A stretch of 38,874 nucleotides of DNA from Dehalococcoidia bacterium. GTDB taxonomy: Bacteria; Chloroflexota; Dehalococcoidia; Tepidiformales; Tepidiformaceae. The stretch lies in the NCBI GenBank assembly GCA_022827945.1, contig JAJEIT010000099.1:1-38874 (forward strand). Direction: 5' to 3'. A model generated the notes under the pieces. It did not search any database, was not told the DNA's origin, and worked only from the letters and a program-made list of their open reading frames with translations. The position numbers were made by a program, and so were the translations under genes. Shown here in pieces: positions 1 to 7,244 of the stretch (its first letter is position 1; every line of letters begins with the position of its first letter).

Positions 1-1
1 G

Positions 2-142
2 GAGATGGTGATGCCGGGGGACAACATCACGATGAAGGTAGAGCTGATTCAGCCGGTGGCGGTTGAGGAGGGTCTGCGCTTTGCGATACGTGAGGGCGGG
101 CGCACGGTAGGCGCCGGCGTCGTCACCAAGGTGCTCGAGTAG
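2..142 (+). CDS. tuf: Elongation factor Tu, C-terminal end (partial)
   Basis: The first 46 codons in the window read as the last beta-barrel domain of EF-Tu: a VMPGDN motif, then [20 protein letters not shown] and a final KVLE before TAG. This C-terminal block is nearly invariant in EF-Tu, the GTPase that delivers aminoacyl-tRNA to the ribosome. The 5' part lies outside the window. The stop codon overlaps the Shine-Dalgarno sequence (AGGAGG) of rpmG, and tuf-rpmG-secE-nusG is a common bacterial gene order, which supports both the identification and an operon. Confidence 0.97.
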   Translation, partial: EMVMPGDNITMKVELIQPVAVEEGLRFAIREGGRTVGAGVVTKVLE

Positions 143-152
143 GAGGCGCACG

Positions 153-320
153 ATGGCCAAGGGAAAAGGCGACCGTCTGATCGTGACGCTCGGCTGCACT
201 GAGTGCCGCGAGCGCACCTATACTAGCTCCAAGAACCGGCGCAACGATCCGGACCGGCTGGAGCTCCGCAAGTTCTGCCCCCGCTGCCGGCAACACCAGC
301 TGCACAGGGAGACAAGGTAG
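153..320 (+). CDS. rpmG: 50S ribosomal protein L33
   Basis: This is a 55-residue protein, the normal size for L33, a large-subunit ribosomal protein. It has the family pattern: a basic N-terminus (MAKGKGDR), [14 protein letters not shown], then a KFCPRCRQH segment near the end. The two CxxC pairs (CTEC and CPRC) make it the zinc-binding form of L33. The ATG follows a strong AGGAGG with a 6-nt gap, and that site overlaps the tuf stop. It sits 4 nt before secE. No tRNA-Trp gene lies between rpmG and secE, although one is often found there. Confidence 0.97.
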   Translation: MAKGKGDRLIVTLGCTECRERTYTSSKNRRNDPDRLELRKFCPRCRQHQLHRETR

Positions 321-324
321 CGAG

Positions 325-684
325 ATGGCCCGCGCCCAACGCCGCCGTGGTTCGCGCGCCCGTCGCGCTGCCCGCGAGCGCCGTCCCGACCGCGGCACCG
401 AGGAGGTGACCGACGGCGGCGGTGACGCCGTCGCGCCGGTCGCCACCGCGCGCCTGCAGCCGCGGCGCGAGCGCAGCTGGAACCCGTTCGGGTTCCTGAA
501 GCGGTTTCAGCCCCGGGCCGTCGCCGACGTCATTTCCGAGCTGCGAAAGGTGACGTGGCCGACGTTCGCCGAGACGCGCTACCTCACCTTCGTCGTCGCC
601 GTCGTCGCCATCATCGTCGGCCTGATCCTGGGCGGCTTCGACCTGCTGTTCGGCTGGATCATCGAGCAACTCTTCTTTACGTAG
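325..684 (+). CDS. secE: Preprotein translocase subunit SecE
   Basis: SecE is the small essential subunit that clamps the SecY channel. The family core is at residues 66-119: the amphipathic segment VADVISELRKVTWPTFAETR, with the conserved KVTWP, followed by one membrane helix at about 87-107. The first 65 residues are an Arg-rich, low-complexity cytosolic extension, so the protein is longer (119 aa) than minimal single-helix SecE proteins (about 60 aa). The ATG lies 4 nt after the rpmG stop. The TAG stop is 2 nt before the nusG ATG, so co-transcription is likely. Confidence 0.95.
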   Translation: MARAQRRRGSRARRAARERRPDRGTEEVTDGGGDAVAPVATARLQPRRERSWNPFGFLKRFQPRAVADVISELRKVTWPTFAETRYLTFVVAVVAIIVGLILGGFDLLFGWIIEQLFFT

Positions 685-686
685 CC

Positions 687-1415
687 ATGAGTGAGGACAA
701 CGTGGAACTCCACGACACCGACACCGCAAGCCACGAATCGCTGCCCGAGGCCGGGCCGGAGGAGGTTGGGCTGCAGCCTACCCGCCGCCGCACCCGCCGC
801 GAGGAGCACGAGGAACAGGACCAGATCAGCGACGAGGAGATCAGCGCCTCCGGCCGCTCCTGGTACTTCGTCAACACCTACAGCGGCCACGAGTACAAGG
901 TCCGCCACGCCATCAAGGCGACCGTCGACCAGATGGACGCCGGCGACCGCGTCTTCCACGTGATCGTCCCGACCGAGGACGAGATCGAGATTCGCGAAGG
1001 CCAGCGCCGGACCGTCAAGCGCAAGCTCTACCCCGGCTACGTGCTCGTGCAGACGATCACGCTGGAGGAGGGCGACGCCGAGTCGGACAACCTCTGGCAC
1101 ATGATTCGCAACACCAGCGGCGTCACCGGCTTCGTCAGCGCCGGGTCCGAGCTGTCGGGCGGCACGCCCAAGCCCGTCGCCCTCACCCAGGATGAGGTCA
1201 ACAACATCCTGCGCGCCATGCGCATGGAGCAGCCGCGCGTGCGCGTCGGCTTCCAGGTGGGCGAGAGCGTGCGCATCGCCTCCGGCCCCTTCGAGGACCT
1301 CGTCGGCTCGGTCGACGAGATCAACACGGAGAAGGGCAAGGTGCGCGTGCTCGTGAGCATGCTCGGGCGCGAGACCCCCGTCGAGCTCGACTTCCTCCAG
1401 GTGGAGAAGCTCTAG
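687..1415 (+). CDS. nusG: Transcription termination/antitermination protein NusG
   Basis: This 242-aa NusG binds RNA polymerase and couples it to Rho or the ribosome. The NGN domain starts near residue 58 (SWYFVNTYSGHEYKVRHAI) and contains KRKLYPGYVLV and the TSGVTGFV segment. A KOW domain follows from about residue 188 (VGESVRIASGPFEDLVG...VLVSMLGRETPVELDF). About 55 acidic and charged residues precede the NGN domain, an extension also seen in other high-GC Gram-positive-like lineages. I chose the ATG at 687, immediately after the secE stop. An upstream in-frame ATG at 555 would put the start inside secE. The genes rplK and rplA, which usually follow nusG, are absent here. Confidence 0.96.
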   Translation: MSEDNVELHDTDTASHESLPEAGPEEVGLQPTRRRTRREEHEEQDQISDEEISASGRSWYFVNTYSGHEYKVRHAIKATVDQMDAGDRVFHVIVPTEDEIEIREGQRRTVKRKLYPGYVLVQTITLEEGDAESDNLWHMIRNTSGVTGFVSAGSELSGGTPKPVALTQDEVNNILRAMRMEQPRVRVGFQVGESVRIASGPFEDLVGSVDEINTEKGKVRVLVSMLGRETPVELDFLQVEKL

Positions 1416-1511
1416 CAGCGCCCTCCCCGTCCCGTTTCCCCCGGTTAGCCACGTGTGAAGAACGGCGCCGGCCGGGTTGTGCGGCACAGGCGGCTCTGCG
1501 AGGGTGGAACC

Positions 1512-2681
1512 ATGCTTCCTGCCTTGAGCCACCCCTTGCGCGTGCCCCTCCTCCCGCTGGTCCTCGGCCTTGTTGCCACCATTGCGGTCGCCTGCGGCGG
1601 CGGCGATGAGTCGCCGGACGAAACGGCGACTCCGACCGAGGCCCCCGCCGCGGAGGCGGCCCAGCCTGCGACCGAAGCGCCCGCGGCCACCGAGCCGCCC
1701 GCCACCGAGGCCCCGGCTCCGGCCGAGGAGACCGGCTCCGTCGACGTGCAGTACCTGCGCGCGCTCTGCCTGGCCGGGAACGACCTCCAGACGGCCATGT
1801 TCACGGCTGCGATTCGAATGGAGACCGAAGGGGTCGATCCCGACGACCCCGAGGCATTCGGCGAGCTGTTCGTCGAGCCAATGGCCGGCTTCCTCGAGGC
1901 CATGAGCGACGTCACCCCGCCCGACGACGTGGCCGAGTACCACACGGCGGCGCTGGCTCAGTACGAGGCGCTCGTCAACCTCTTCGCCTCCATGGAGGAG
2001 GGCGAGGAGATGGAGGGCGACCCGTTCGAGCTCCTGGGCGGGATGCTCGGGGCGGCGGAAGAGATCCCGGTCATCCCACAGGCCGCCCTTGACCGCCTCG
2101 CTGCGGCTGCGGAGGGCGTCCCCGAGTGCGAAGGCTCGATCATCCTGCCCGCGTTCCTCGGGCAGGTCGACTCGGGGGAGATCGACACGGGAGATCCCGT
2201 GGAAGGGGGACAGGGGGCCGACCCCGATCCCGAGGCCGAAGACTACGTTCGTCAGGTCTGCCTCGCCGGCGACGACTACGACGCCGCCATCCAGGAGGCG
2301 GTTGCCGGCATGGGTCCCAACGCCGATCTGGACGAGAGCGATCCGGAAGTGTTCGCGATGGTCTTCCGTGAGGCCCTCAGGGGTCTGGCCGAGTCCATGG
2401 CCGGCATCGCACCGCCCCCGGACATTGCCGAGTACCACGTCGCTGCGACCGCCCGCTTCGGGGAGATGGCGGCGGTCCTCGACGGCATCATGGAAGCGCT
2501 CGATACCGGGCGTGAGGTCTCCGACGAGCAACTGGCCCGCTTCCGGCAGCTGCTGGGAGGCGGCATCGGGATGCCGGGCCTTCCCCTGAACGTTGCGAAC
2601 CGGTTCGGCCAGGCGGCCAACCACGTCATCGAGTGCTACAACTCCGGGTTCCTCTACGGCTTCCTTTCAGGCGGGGGCTAG
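1512..2681 (+). CDS. Lipoprotein with two copies of an unrecognised ~150-aa domain
   Basis: Function unknown. The protein (389 aa) starts with a signal peptide and a lipobox-like IAVAC-G (Cys28). A long Ala/Thr/Pro/Glu linker runs to about residue 75, as is typical for a lipoprotein that projects from the membrane. Two related domains follow, at about 77-225 and 242-389. Both share YLR/YVR-x2-CLAG-(N/D)D near the start, a central PP-x-D-(V/I)-AEYH and a late Cys (PECEGS, IECYNS), then a hydrophobic F-L-x-F-L end, so each domain has two Cys that could form a disulfide. The ATG at 1512 has GAGGGTGG just upstream. A start at 1455 would place 19 non-signal residues first. The next gene is a paralogue. 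Confidence 0.85.
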   Translation: MLPALSHPLRVPLLPLVLGLVATIAVACGGGDESPDETATPTEAPAAEAAQPATEAPAATEPPATEAPAPAEETGSVDVQYLRALCLAGNDLQTAMFTAAIRMETEGVDPDDPEAFGELFVEPMAGFLEAMSDVTPPDDVAEYHTAALAQYEALVNLFASMEEGEEMEGDPFELLGGMLGAAEEIPVIPQAALDRLAAAAEGVPECEGSIILPAFLGQVDSGEIDTGDPVEGGQGADPDPEAEDYVRQVCLAGDDYDAAIQEAVAGMGPNADLDESDPEVFAMVFREALRGLAESMAGIAPPPDIAEYHVAATARFGEMAAVLDGIMEALDTGREVSDEQLARFRQLLGGGIGMPGLPLNVANRFGQAANHVIECYNSGFLYGFLSGGG

Positions 2682-2705
2682 CGTGCGCTGCCCGAGGCCG
2701 TTCGC

Positions 2706-3731
2706 ATGAGGGGAGTGACGCTTCCCTCGCGCGCGGTCCGGATCCTGCCCGTGCTGGTTGGGGTCGCGGCCCTCGCCGGCGTGGCCGTTGCCTGCGGCGG
2801 CGACTCGCAGCCCGTAGCGTCGGGCGAGGTGGAGCGACAGTACCTGTCCGACATCTGCGCCGCCGAAGACCTGATCGACGCCTCCAACGCCGACGTGCTC
2901 CGCTTGCAGCAGGAGGCAGGAAGCGTTGACACGGTCGGAGAGCTTCTCGCGCTCATCGCCGAGGCCACGAGGGGCGCCACCGCCATCCTCTCGGCGTCGA
3001 CGCCTCCCGCCGGTGTCGAGGAGTATCACGCCGCCGTCGTCGCCCAGTACGAGGGGCTGATCGTACTCATTGAGGACGTGTCCGCAGCGATGGAGGAAGG
3101 AGAACCCACCGCGGTTCTCCTCCAGCGCCTTGGCGCCGCCTTGAGTGCCGCTGAACTGCCGAGTCTCGAACCGGAAACCTGGGAACGGCTCGCACAGGCG
3201 TCGAGGGAGGCGCCCGGCTGCGCGGGTGGCACTTCCTTCCTTGGCTTCCTCGGCGTGGTGGTGCCGCCCGACGTGGTCGTGCCACCCGCCGACGTGGCTT
3301 ATGCCCGCAGCATCTGTCTGGCCGGCGCCGCGTACGAGGACGCGCTGGTCGAGGCGTTGATCAATGTGGACGACGTCGCCGACCGCGAGCTGTCGATGGT
3401 TGCCTTCGGCGAGCCCGCCGCTGGACTCGCGGAGGCGCTGGGTGAGGTTCGCCCGCCGGACGGGTTGGAGGGGCACCACGAGGCAACGACCACGCTCTTC
3501 GAGGCAATCGGGCTGTTCTTTGCCGGTGCTACGGGATCGTCGGATCGTCCTTCGGAAGATCTGCAGCGGGCCTACGTGGTCCTGGCTGAGAGTGGGGCCC
3601 AGCCGCCAATCCCCCCACCAGCGGTCAGGGACCGCGTCGCCCGGGCGGCGACCGGCGTCGCGGAGTGCTACGGATCCACCTTCCTGCTCACGTTCCTCGG
3701 CGAGGGGCGAAGCGACCCATCCGCACCCTAG
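2706..3731 (+). CDS. Lipoprotein paralogue with the same duplicated domain
   Basis: Function unknown. This 341-aa protein has a signal peptide ending in VAVAC-G (Cys30) and only a very short linker before two domains (about 40-182 and 195-341) that match those of the gene upstream. Shared features are QYLSDICAAED / AYARSICLAG at the start, a central TPPAGVEEYH / RPPDGLEGHH, a late Cys (APGCAGG / VAECYGS) and a terminal FLxFLG. The second copy has HH for YH. With the gene at 1512, which ends 24 nt before, there are four copies of one domain family. Tandem gene duplication after an internal duplication is the simplest explanation. Confidence 0.85.
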   Translation: MRGVTLPSRAVRILPVLVGVAALAGVAVACGGDSQPVASGEVERQYLSDICAAEDLIDASNADVLRLQQEAGSVDTVGELLALIAEATRGATAILSASTPPAGVEEYHAAVVAQYEGLIVLIEDVSAAMEEGEPTAVLLQRLGAALSAAELPSLEPETWERLAQASREAPGCAGGTSFLGFLGVVVPPDVVVPPADVAYARSICLAGAAYEDALVEALINVDDVADRELSMVAFGEPAAGLAEALGEVRPPDGLEGHHEATTTLFEAIGLFFAGATGSSDRPSEDLQRAYVVLAESGAQPPIPPPAVRDRVARAATGVAECYGSTFLLTFLGEGRSDPSAP

Positions 3732-3734
3732 GCG

Positions 3735-4400
3735 CTAGTTGCACTCATAGCCGCCGCAGGCTTCGGGTGGGAGCCCGCCCTCGGGGATGCGCTCCACGCA
3801 GAGCCCGGAGAGGATGCACGCCTCGTCGTTGACCTGGGCGTACTGCTGCCTCAGCTCCTCGTCGCTCTCGTCGCCGAAGGAGATGAGGGCGCGGTCGATG
3901 TCGGTGATGTCCTGGAAGGCAAGGCCGTCGACCCGTACGCCGTTGACGATGAAGGAGAGGCGCTCCGCCTCCGAGGTGCAGTACTGGTCACCCTCGGGCG
4001 TCGTGAGGCACTGGTCCGTCAACTCGAAGCCGAGGGAGTGAAAGAACTCCCGCCAGGTGGTGCCCTCACGGTGGACGTGGACGACGAGGAACGGCTCGTG
4101 GAGGTGGACGTTCTCGCTGAGCTCCTTGTCCGTGGTCGAGAAGAACCGCTCCTGGTTGAAGTCGTACCGCTCGCCGTTGATGTAGAGGGCGACGTCGGCG
4201 TGCCAGTGCACCGACTGGCGAAGCTCGCAGCCCGGCGTTCCCGGTTCGCAGACGACCGTCACGGGGCCGTCGTCGCCGCTGTTGAGGATGAGCAGGACCG
4301 CCAGCACGACCACCGCCGCGGTGAGCACGCCAACGACCGGGAGCCAGATGCGGGGAGCGAGCGCGCCCCTCGACGGCGGGGATGGGTCAGCTGCCGTCAT
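3735..4400 (-). CDS. Membrane-anchored His-rich protein paired with DsbA
   Basis: A 221-aa protein with a short cytosolic N-terminus, one membrane helix (about 18-40) and an outside-facing domain. The domain shows clustered histidines: SVHWHADVALYINGERYDF, then VHLHEPFLVVHVHREGTTWREFF and FIVNGVRV. From memory, similar HxHADFxxYINGxxxDF...HLHD...VIHxH proteins occur beside or fused to DsbA-like thioredoxins in other bacteria, so the pairing seems conserved. Cysteines are present (VVCEPGTPGCELR, and C-terminal CILSGLCVE and ACGGYEC) that could be DsbA substrates. Its ATG overlaps the end of the dsbA gene by 14 nt. Metal binding is an inference from the His clusters. It converges on the lipoprotein gene with only 3 nt between stops. 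Confidence 0.75.
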   Translation of the reverse strand: MTAADPSPPSRGALAPRIWLPVVGVLTAAVVVLAVLLILNSGDDGPVTVVCEPGTPGCELRQSVHWHADVALYINGERYDFNQERFFSTTDKELSENVHLHEPFLVVHVHREGTTWREFFHSLGFELTDQCLTTPEGDQYCTSEAERLSFIVNGVRVDGLAFQDITDIDRALISFGDESDEELRQQYAQVNDEACILSGLCVERIPEGGLPPEACGGYECN

Positions 4401-5289
4401 CGTCCCCGGCGTCCGACTCGCTCTCGCCTTCTTCGCCCTCGGCCTCTTCCTCGGCTGTCCCGGCCGCGATCGCTTCCTCGATCAGCTCGCGCCAGCCCTC
4501 GACCGTCTGGGGCCAGTTCTGGAGGGGCAGGTCGTTGATGACGAAACTGGGCGTGCCCCGGAAGCCGTACGCCTGCGCGGCCGACTGGCCCCTGGCGACG
4601 GGGCTGAGCGCATCGGGCCGCGCCTGGCAGGCTGCGAACTCCTCGGTGTCGAGCCCGAGATCGCCGGCCAGCTCGACGAGGCTCTCTTCCGAGAACACAC
4701 CCTGGTCCGGCCGGAAGCCGTCCTCGGCCTGCTTCGCGAAGAGGCGGTTCGCATACTCGAACATGCGGTTCTGCTCAGCCGCACACTCAGCGGCCACGGC
4801 GGCCGTGACCGACTCGCGCCCGACGACGGGGTAGTGCCGGAACTCGATCTGCAGGAGTCCCGCCTTCACGAACTCCTCGACCAGGAACGGCTCGAAGTTG
4901 AGCGTGTAGGTGAGGCAGAAGGGGCACTGGAAGTCCTCGAACTGGACCAGCTTCACGGGCGCGTCGTCGCTGCCCAGTTTGGTGCCGTTCTGCATCTCGG
5001 TGGGCAGGTCTGCCAGCGCCTGGTCGATGATGGAGAGCTCGATTTCGCTGCCCCCGTCGTCGCCGTTGCGAAGGGCGAGCACGATCACGAGCGCCAGGAG
5101 CACGGCGGCGAGGAGGCTCACGCCGATGAGGAAAGGCCAGCTCAGGAAGTTCGGGCCGCGCCCGCCGCCACCACTGCCGCCACCGTCCCCGCCTCCCGAG
5201 GAGGACCCGCGCGAGCGCCCGCCCCGGTAGGAGGTCGCCTGACGGCGCGCCTGGCGGCTCTGCTCGCGTCGCGACTGGCGGTTGGACAT
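4387..5289 (-). CDS. Membrane-anchored DsbA-family thiol-disulfide oxidoreductase
   Basis: This 300-aa protein has a basic, Gly/Ser-rich cytosolic N-terminus (1-47), one membrane helix (about 48-73) and an extracytoplasmic thioredoxin-fold domain. The active site FEDFQCPFC is at residues 119-125, so it is a CPFC-type oxidoreductase. A cis-Pro loop (GFRGTPSFVIND) comes later, and the tail is Glu/Asp-rich. The family (DsbA/BdbD, Thioredoxin_4) introduces or shuffles disulfides in exported proteins, here perhaps in its operon partner. I chose the ATG at 5289: TATCCT ends 7 nt upstream, fitting a leaderless start. An upstream ATG at 5415 gives an unconvincing extension that crosses the divergent promoter region. 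Confidence 0.88.
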   Translation of the reverse strand: MSNRQSRREQSRQARRQATSYRGGRSRGSSSGGGDGGGSGGGGRGPNFLSWPFLIGVSLLAAVLLALVIVLALRNGDDGGSEIELSIIDQALADLPTEMQNGTKLGSDDAPVKLVQFEDFQCPFCLTYTLNFEPFLVEEFVKAGLLQIEFRHYPVVGRESVTAAVAAECAAEQNRMFEYANRLFAKQAEDGFRPDQGVFSEESLVELAGDLGLDTEEFAACQARPDALSPVARGQSAAQAYGFRGTPSFVINDLPLQNWPQTVEGWRELIEEAIAAGTAEEEAEGEEGESESDAGDDDGS

Positions 5290-5377
5290 CGCGTTGAGGA
5301 TAGCAAAGGGCGCGCTACGGGCATCGCGTGCATCGCCGGGATGTCGCTGGACAGGACTCTCAAAGTGATGAGTATAG

Positions 5378-5408
5378 TTGACACGTATGTAGCCAGAAAT
5401 GGTAGGCT
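5378..5408 (+). promoter_or_regulatory. Candidate promoter for the gene at 5436
   Basis: A perfect -35 hexamer TTGACA (5378-5383) is followed after 19 nt by TAGGCT (5403-5408), a weak -10. AAGGAGA (5414-5420) lies between this and the start. On the other strand TATACT (complement of 5371-5376) could be a second upstream -10 for the dsbA gene. The spacing is longer than ideal, so this is only a candidate. Confidence 0.4.
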
Positions 5409-5435
5409 GTCCCAAGGAGAAGCCCTCTGGTCACG

Positions 5436-5639
5436 TTGGACACGCAGAAGGCCGTTACGAAGCTTCAGGATGCTGGTGCGCCTGAGCCTCTGGCGCGTGC
5501 TACCGTTGATGTTGTTGAGGAAGGTGTCGAGAAAGGCACCGAAAGACTCGTGACAGAAGCAGTCCTCTATCGAGCGCTACTCATCCAGGGCGGAGTCCTG
5601 ATCGGCGCCTTCGCCGCGCTCGATGCGCTCTTGGGCTGA
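5436..5639 (+). CDS. Short DUF1640/CCDC90-like protein with C-terminal membrane helix
   Basis: A 67-aa protein. The opening (MDTQKAVTKLQDAGAPEPLA) resembles the first helix of the DUF1640/CCDC90 family, whose members have a coiled coil and a C-terminal membrane anchor. Here the coiled-coil part is very short (about 22-42) and a hydrophobic helix (about 46-66) ends the protein. The start is a TTG. AAGGAGA lies 15 nt upstream, a long gap, so a CTG at 5427 cannot be excluded. The family link rests on a short match and is tentative. Role unknown. It converges with the hydrolase gene at 5661. Confidence 0.6.
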   Translation: MDTQKAVTKLQDAGAPEPLARATVDVVEEGVEKGTERLVTEAVLYRALLIQGGVLIGAFAALDALLG

Positions 5640-5660
5640 CGCCCACAGCGCCGCGTTCCC

Positions 5661-6518
5661 CTAGCCACCGACCTCGGCCAGGAACCCCTCGGTTAGCTCC
5701 AGGAACCGGTCGAACTGGTCGTGGTGGACCCAGTGGCCGGCGTCGTCGACCGTCTCCGCGCGGAAGTTGTGGAAGGCGCTGTAGTCGGGCGCTTCCTGCT
5801 TCCCCCAGCTCTCCGCCCCCTGGATGAAGAGGATGGGCGCCCGGATCTGGTTCCAGATGTCGCGCGCGTCCTCCATGTTGAACTCGTAGGGCGAGCGCGA
5901 GCGCACGTGGTTGTCGAACTTCCAGACGTAGCCGCCCTCCACCTCCCGCACGCCGTGCACGGTCAGATGGCGGGCGAGATCCGGCGAGAGGTGCGAGTTC
6001 GCCTCGCGCATGCGCGTTACGGCGTCCTCGAAGGTGGCGTAGATGCGGGGCTCGCGGCCGGCCAGGTCGCGCATGTCGGCGAGCCACTCGCGCATGCGCT
6101 CGTGCGCGGGGCGGTGCTCCGAGCCGGTTCGCAGCCGCCCCAGCCCCTCGATGCTGACCACCGCATGGACGTTCTCGGGCACCGTGCCCGCGTACTGCAG
6201 GGCGATGCTGCCCCCGAGCGAGTGCGCCACGAGCGTCACCGGCGTGCGCCCGATCTCGCCGACGACGGCGTGCAGGTCGAGCGCGTAGTCGATGATCGAG
6301 TAGTTGCCGCCGAGCGCCCAGTCGGAGTCGCCATGGCCGCGCAAGTCGACCGCGAACACCTGGTAGCGGTCGATGAGCGCGAGGGCGGTGCGGTCCCACG
6401 AGCGGGCGTGGTCGCGCCCTCCGTGCAGCAGGACCAGGGGAGGCCTGTCCGCCTCCCCCCAGGCGACGTAGTGCAGGTTCACCCGTTGTGAGACGACGTA
6501 GCGGGACTCGGGCTCCAT
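5661..6518 (-). CDS. Alpha/beta-fold hydrolase
   Basis: A 285-aa hydrolase with the oxyanion segment LLHGGRDHARSWD, the DLRGHGDSDW strand, the nucleophile elbow VAHSLGG (catalytic Ser; the first Gly of GxSxG is Ala) and the catalytic His in DDAGHWVHHDQ. The FIQGAESWG region precedes it. These features fit a soluble esterase, epoxide hydrolase or C-C bond hydrolase, and the substrate is unknown. It is a clear paralogue of the protein at 24113-24985, sharing HGGRDHARSWD, the GHGDSDW strand and the RLSPEQ/HLSPD-AR-H lid segment. The ATG at 6518 is preceded by TACACT 10 nt upstream. An earlier ATG at 6569 overlaps the next gene and lacks this support. Confidence 0.88.
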   Translation of the reverse strand: MEPESRYVVSQRVNLHYVAWGEADRPPLVLLHGGRDHARSWDRTALALIDRYQVFAVDLRGHGDSDWALGGNYSIIDYALDLHAVVGEIGRTPVTLVAHSLGGSIALQYAGTVPENVHAVVSIEGLGRLRTGSEHRPAHERMREWLADMRDLAGREPRIYATFEDAVTRMREANSHLSPDLARHLTVHGVREVEGGYVWKFDNHVRSRSPYEFNMEDARDIWNQIRAPILFIQGAESWGKQEAPDYSAFHNFRAETVDDAGHWVHHDQFDRFLELTEGFLAEVGG

Positions 6519-6565
6519 GGCGTGCGGCAGTGTAGAGGCCCCCGCCCTTACGCGGTGACCCCGAC

Positions 6566-6811
6566 TCACGATCCGTCCGGCTCCTCGCTGAGGCGCACGA
6601 TGGCGCTGTAGAGGTCGGCCATCTCAACTCCCTGCCTGAGGAGAGCCACAATCTGCTGTTCGATGGTCAGGCTCTCGTTGTCTTCCAGGAGTACCCAGTG
6701 AACATTCCGGTACGTCGTGTATAGGTAGACGCCGTTCGTCTCCCCGTCCTCGTGGTAACCGAGTTCCTCGAGTGCAGCGGAAAGAACGGTAAACGCGCGG
6801 CTATGCGGCAA
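6566..6811 (-). CDS. Small protein overlapping the HicB-like gene
   Basis: I do not recognise this 81-aa protein. From the TTG at 6811 it reads LPHSRAFTVLSAALEELGYH, continues to VYLYTTYRNVHWVLLEDNE, and ends in two helices rich in Leu, Val and Asp/Glu (IEQQIVALLRQGVEMADLYS). The TTG lies inside the end of the upstream HicB-like gene, giving an 11-nt overlap typical of translationally coupled pairs. The ATG at 6877 would overlap that gene by 77 nt and add a low-complexity Ser stretch. The context suggests a two-gene module like a toxin-antitoxin pair, but there is no HicA signature (no dsRBD-like fold with a catalytic His in the usual place), so I do not assign it. Confidence 0.55.
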   Translation of the reverse strand: MPHSRAFTVLSAALEELGYHEDGETNGVYLYTTYRNVHWVLLEDNESLTIEQQIVALLRQGVEMADLYSAIVRLSEEPDGS

Positions 6812-7112
6812 TTGGGAGCTGCTCGACGGACTCGTTGGCCAGCGCCGACGCAGGCTCTCGGTGAGGTGGATCGCCAAGCTCGTAGTTGATGCCGCGCGCG
6901 GTCAGGAACGCATCAAGCGCTCCCAGCCCTTCTTGCTTGATGCGCCGGACGAGCATGACGTGGGCTGCGCCGATCTTGCTCTCTGCTTCGTCCCGTGTCG
7001 CCCCTGCGGTGATGACGCCCGTCTCCAACGCCGTCGTGGTCCAATGGCCAGAGTGCTCAATGCTCTGGACCGTCACGCGGAAGTGCACTGTCTCCTGCAC
7101 TGCGCCAGCCAC
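6801..7112 (-). CDS. HicB-like small protein (copy 1)
   Basis: A 103-aa protein with the layout of the HicB partial RNase-H fold: strands (VHFRVTVQSIEHSGHW, TALETGVITAG) then a helix (ATRDEAESKIGAAHVMLV). A second part (GLGALDAFLTARGINYELGD) and a short tail ending SVEQLPIAA follow. The protein at 14752 is a clear paralogue with the same blocks and the same tail. I chose the GTG at 7112 because GAGGAG lies 7 nt before it. An upstream ATG at 7226 would place coding sequence over a good promoter. HicB proteins are antitoxins that can also repress their own promoter, but this role is only inferred. It overlaps the next gene by 11 nt. Confidence 0.7.
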   Translation of the reverse strand: MAGAVQETVHFRVTVQSIEHSGHWTTTALETGVITAGATRDEAESKIGAAHVMLVRRIKQEGLGALDAFLTARGINYELGDPPHREPASALANESVEQLPIAA

Positions 7113-7161
7113 ACCCTGTCTCCTCGCCTGGAGGACGGGGGGCCTGCCCCGTCTGGCCCGA

Positions 7162-7191
7162 AGTATACATTGGTCTCGTACAACTGGTAAA
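7162..7191 (-). promoter_or_regulatory. Promoter of the HicB-like pair
   Basis: On the minus strand TTTACC (complement of 7186-7191) and TATACT (complement of 7162-7167) are 18 nt apart, a good sigma-70-type promoter. It lies about 50 nt upstream of the GTG at 7112. TATACT sits in a small palindrome (GTATAC), a possible autoregulatory site. Confidence 0.6.
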
Positions 7192-7244
7192 CGGCCTGGA
7201 CCAAGTGTGCAGGAAACGCGGGGCACTCTCCCAGCCGGTCGTGC

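Noticed and set aside
321..324. tRNA-Trp between rpmG and secE
   Set aside because: Only 4 nt separate the genes, so no tRNA is possible.
579..2624. Long minus-strand ORF of 681 codons over nusG and the first lipoprotein
   Set aside because: It lies opposite well-supported genes (NusG, lipoprotein), has low-complexity Ala/Gly/Arg/Val composition and no domain. It is a GC-bias shadow.
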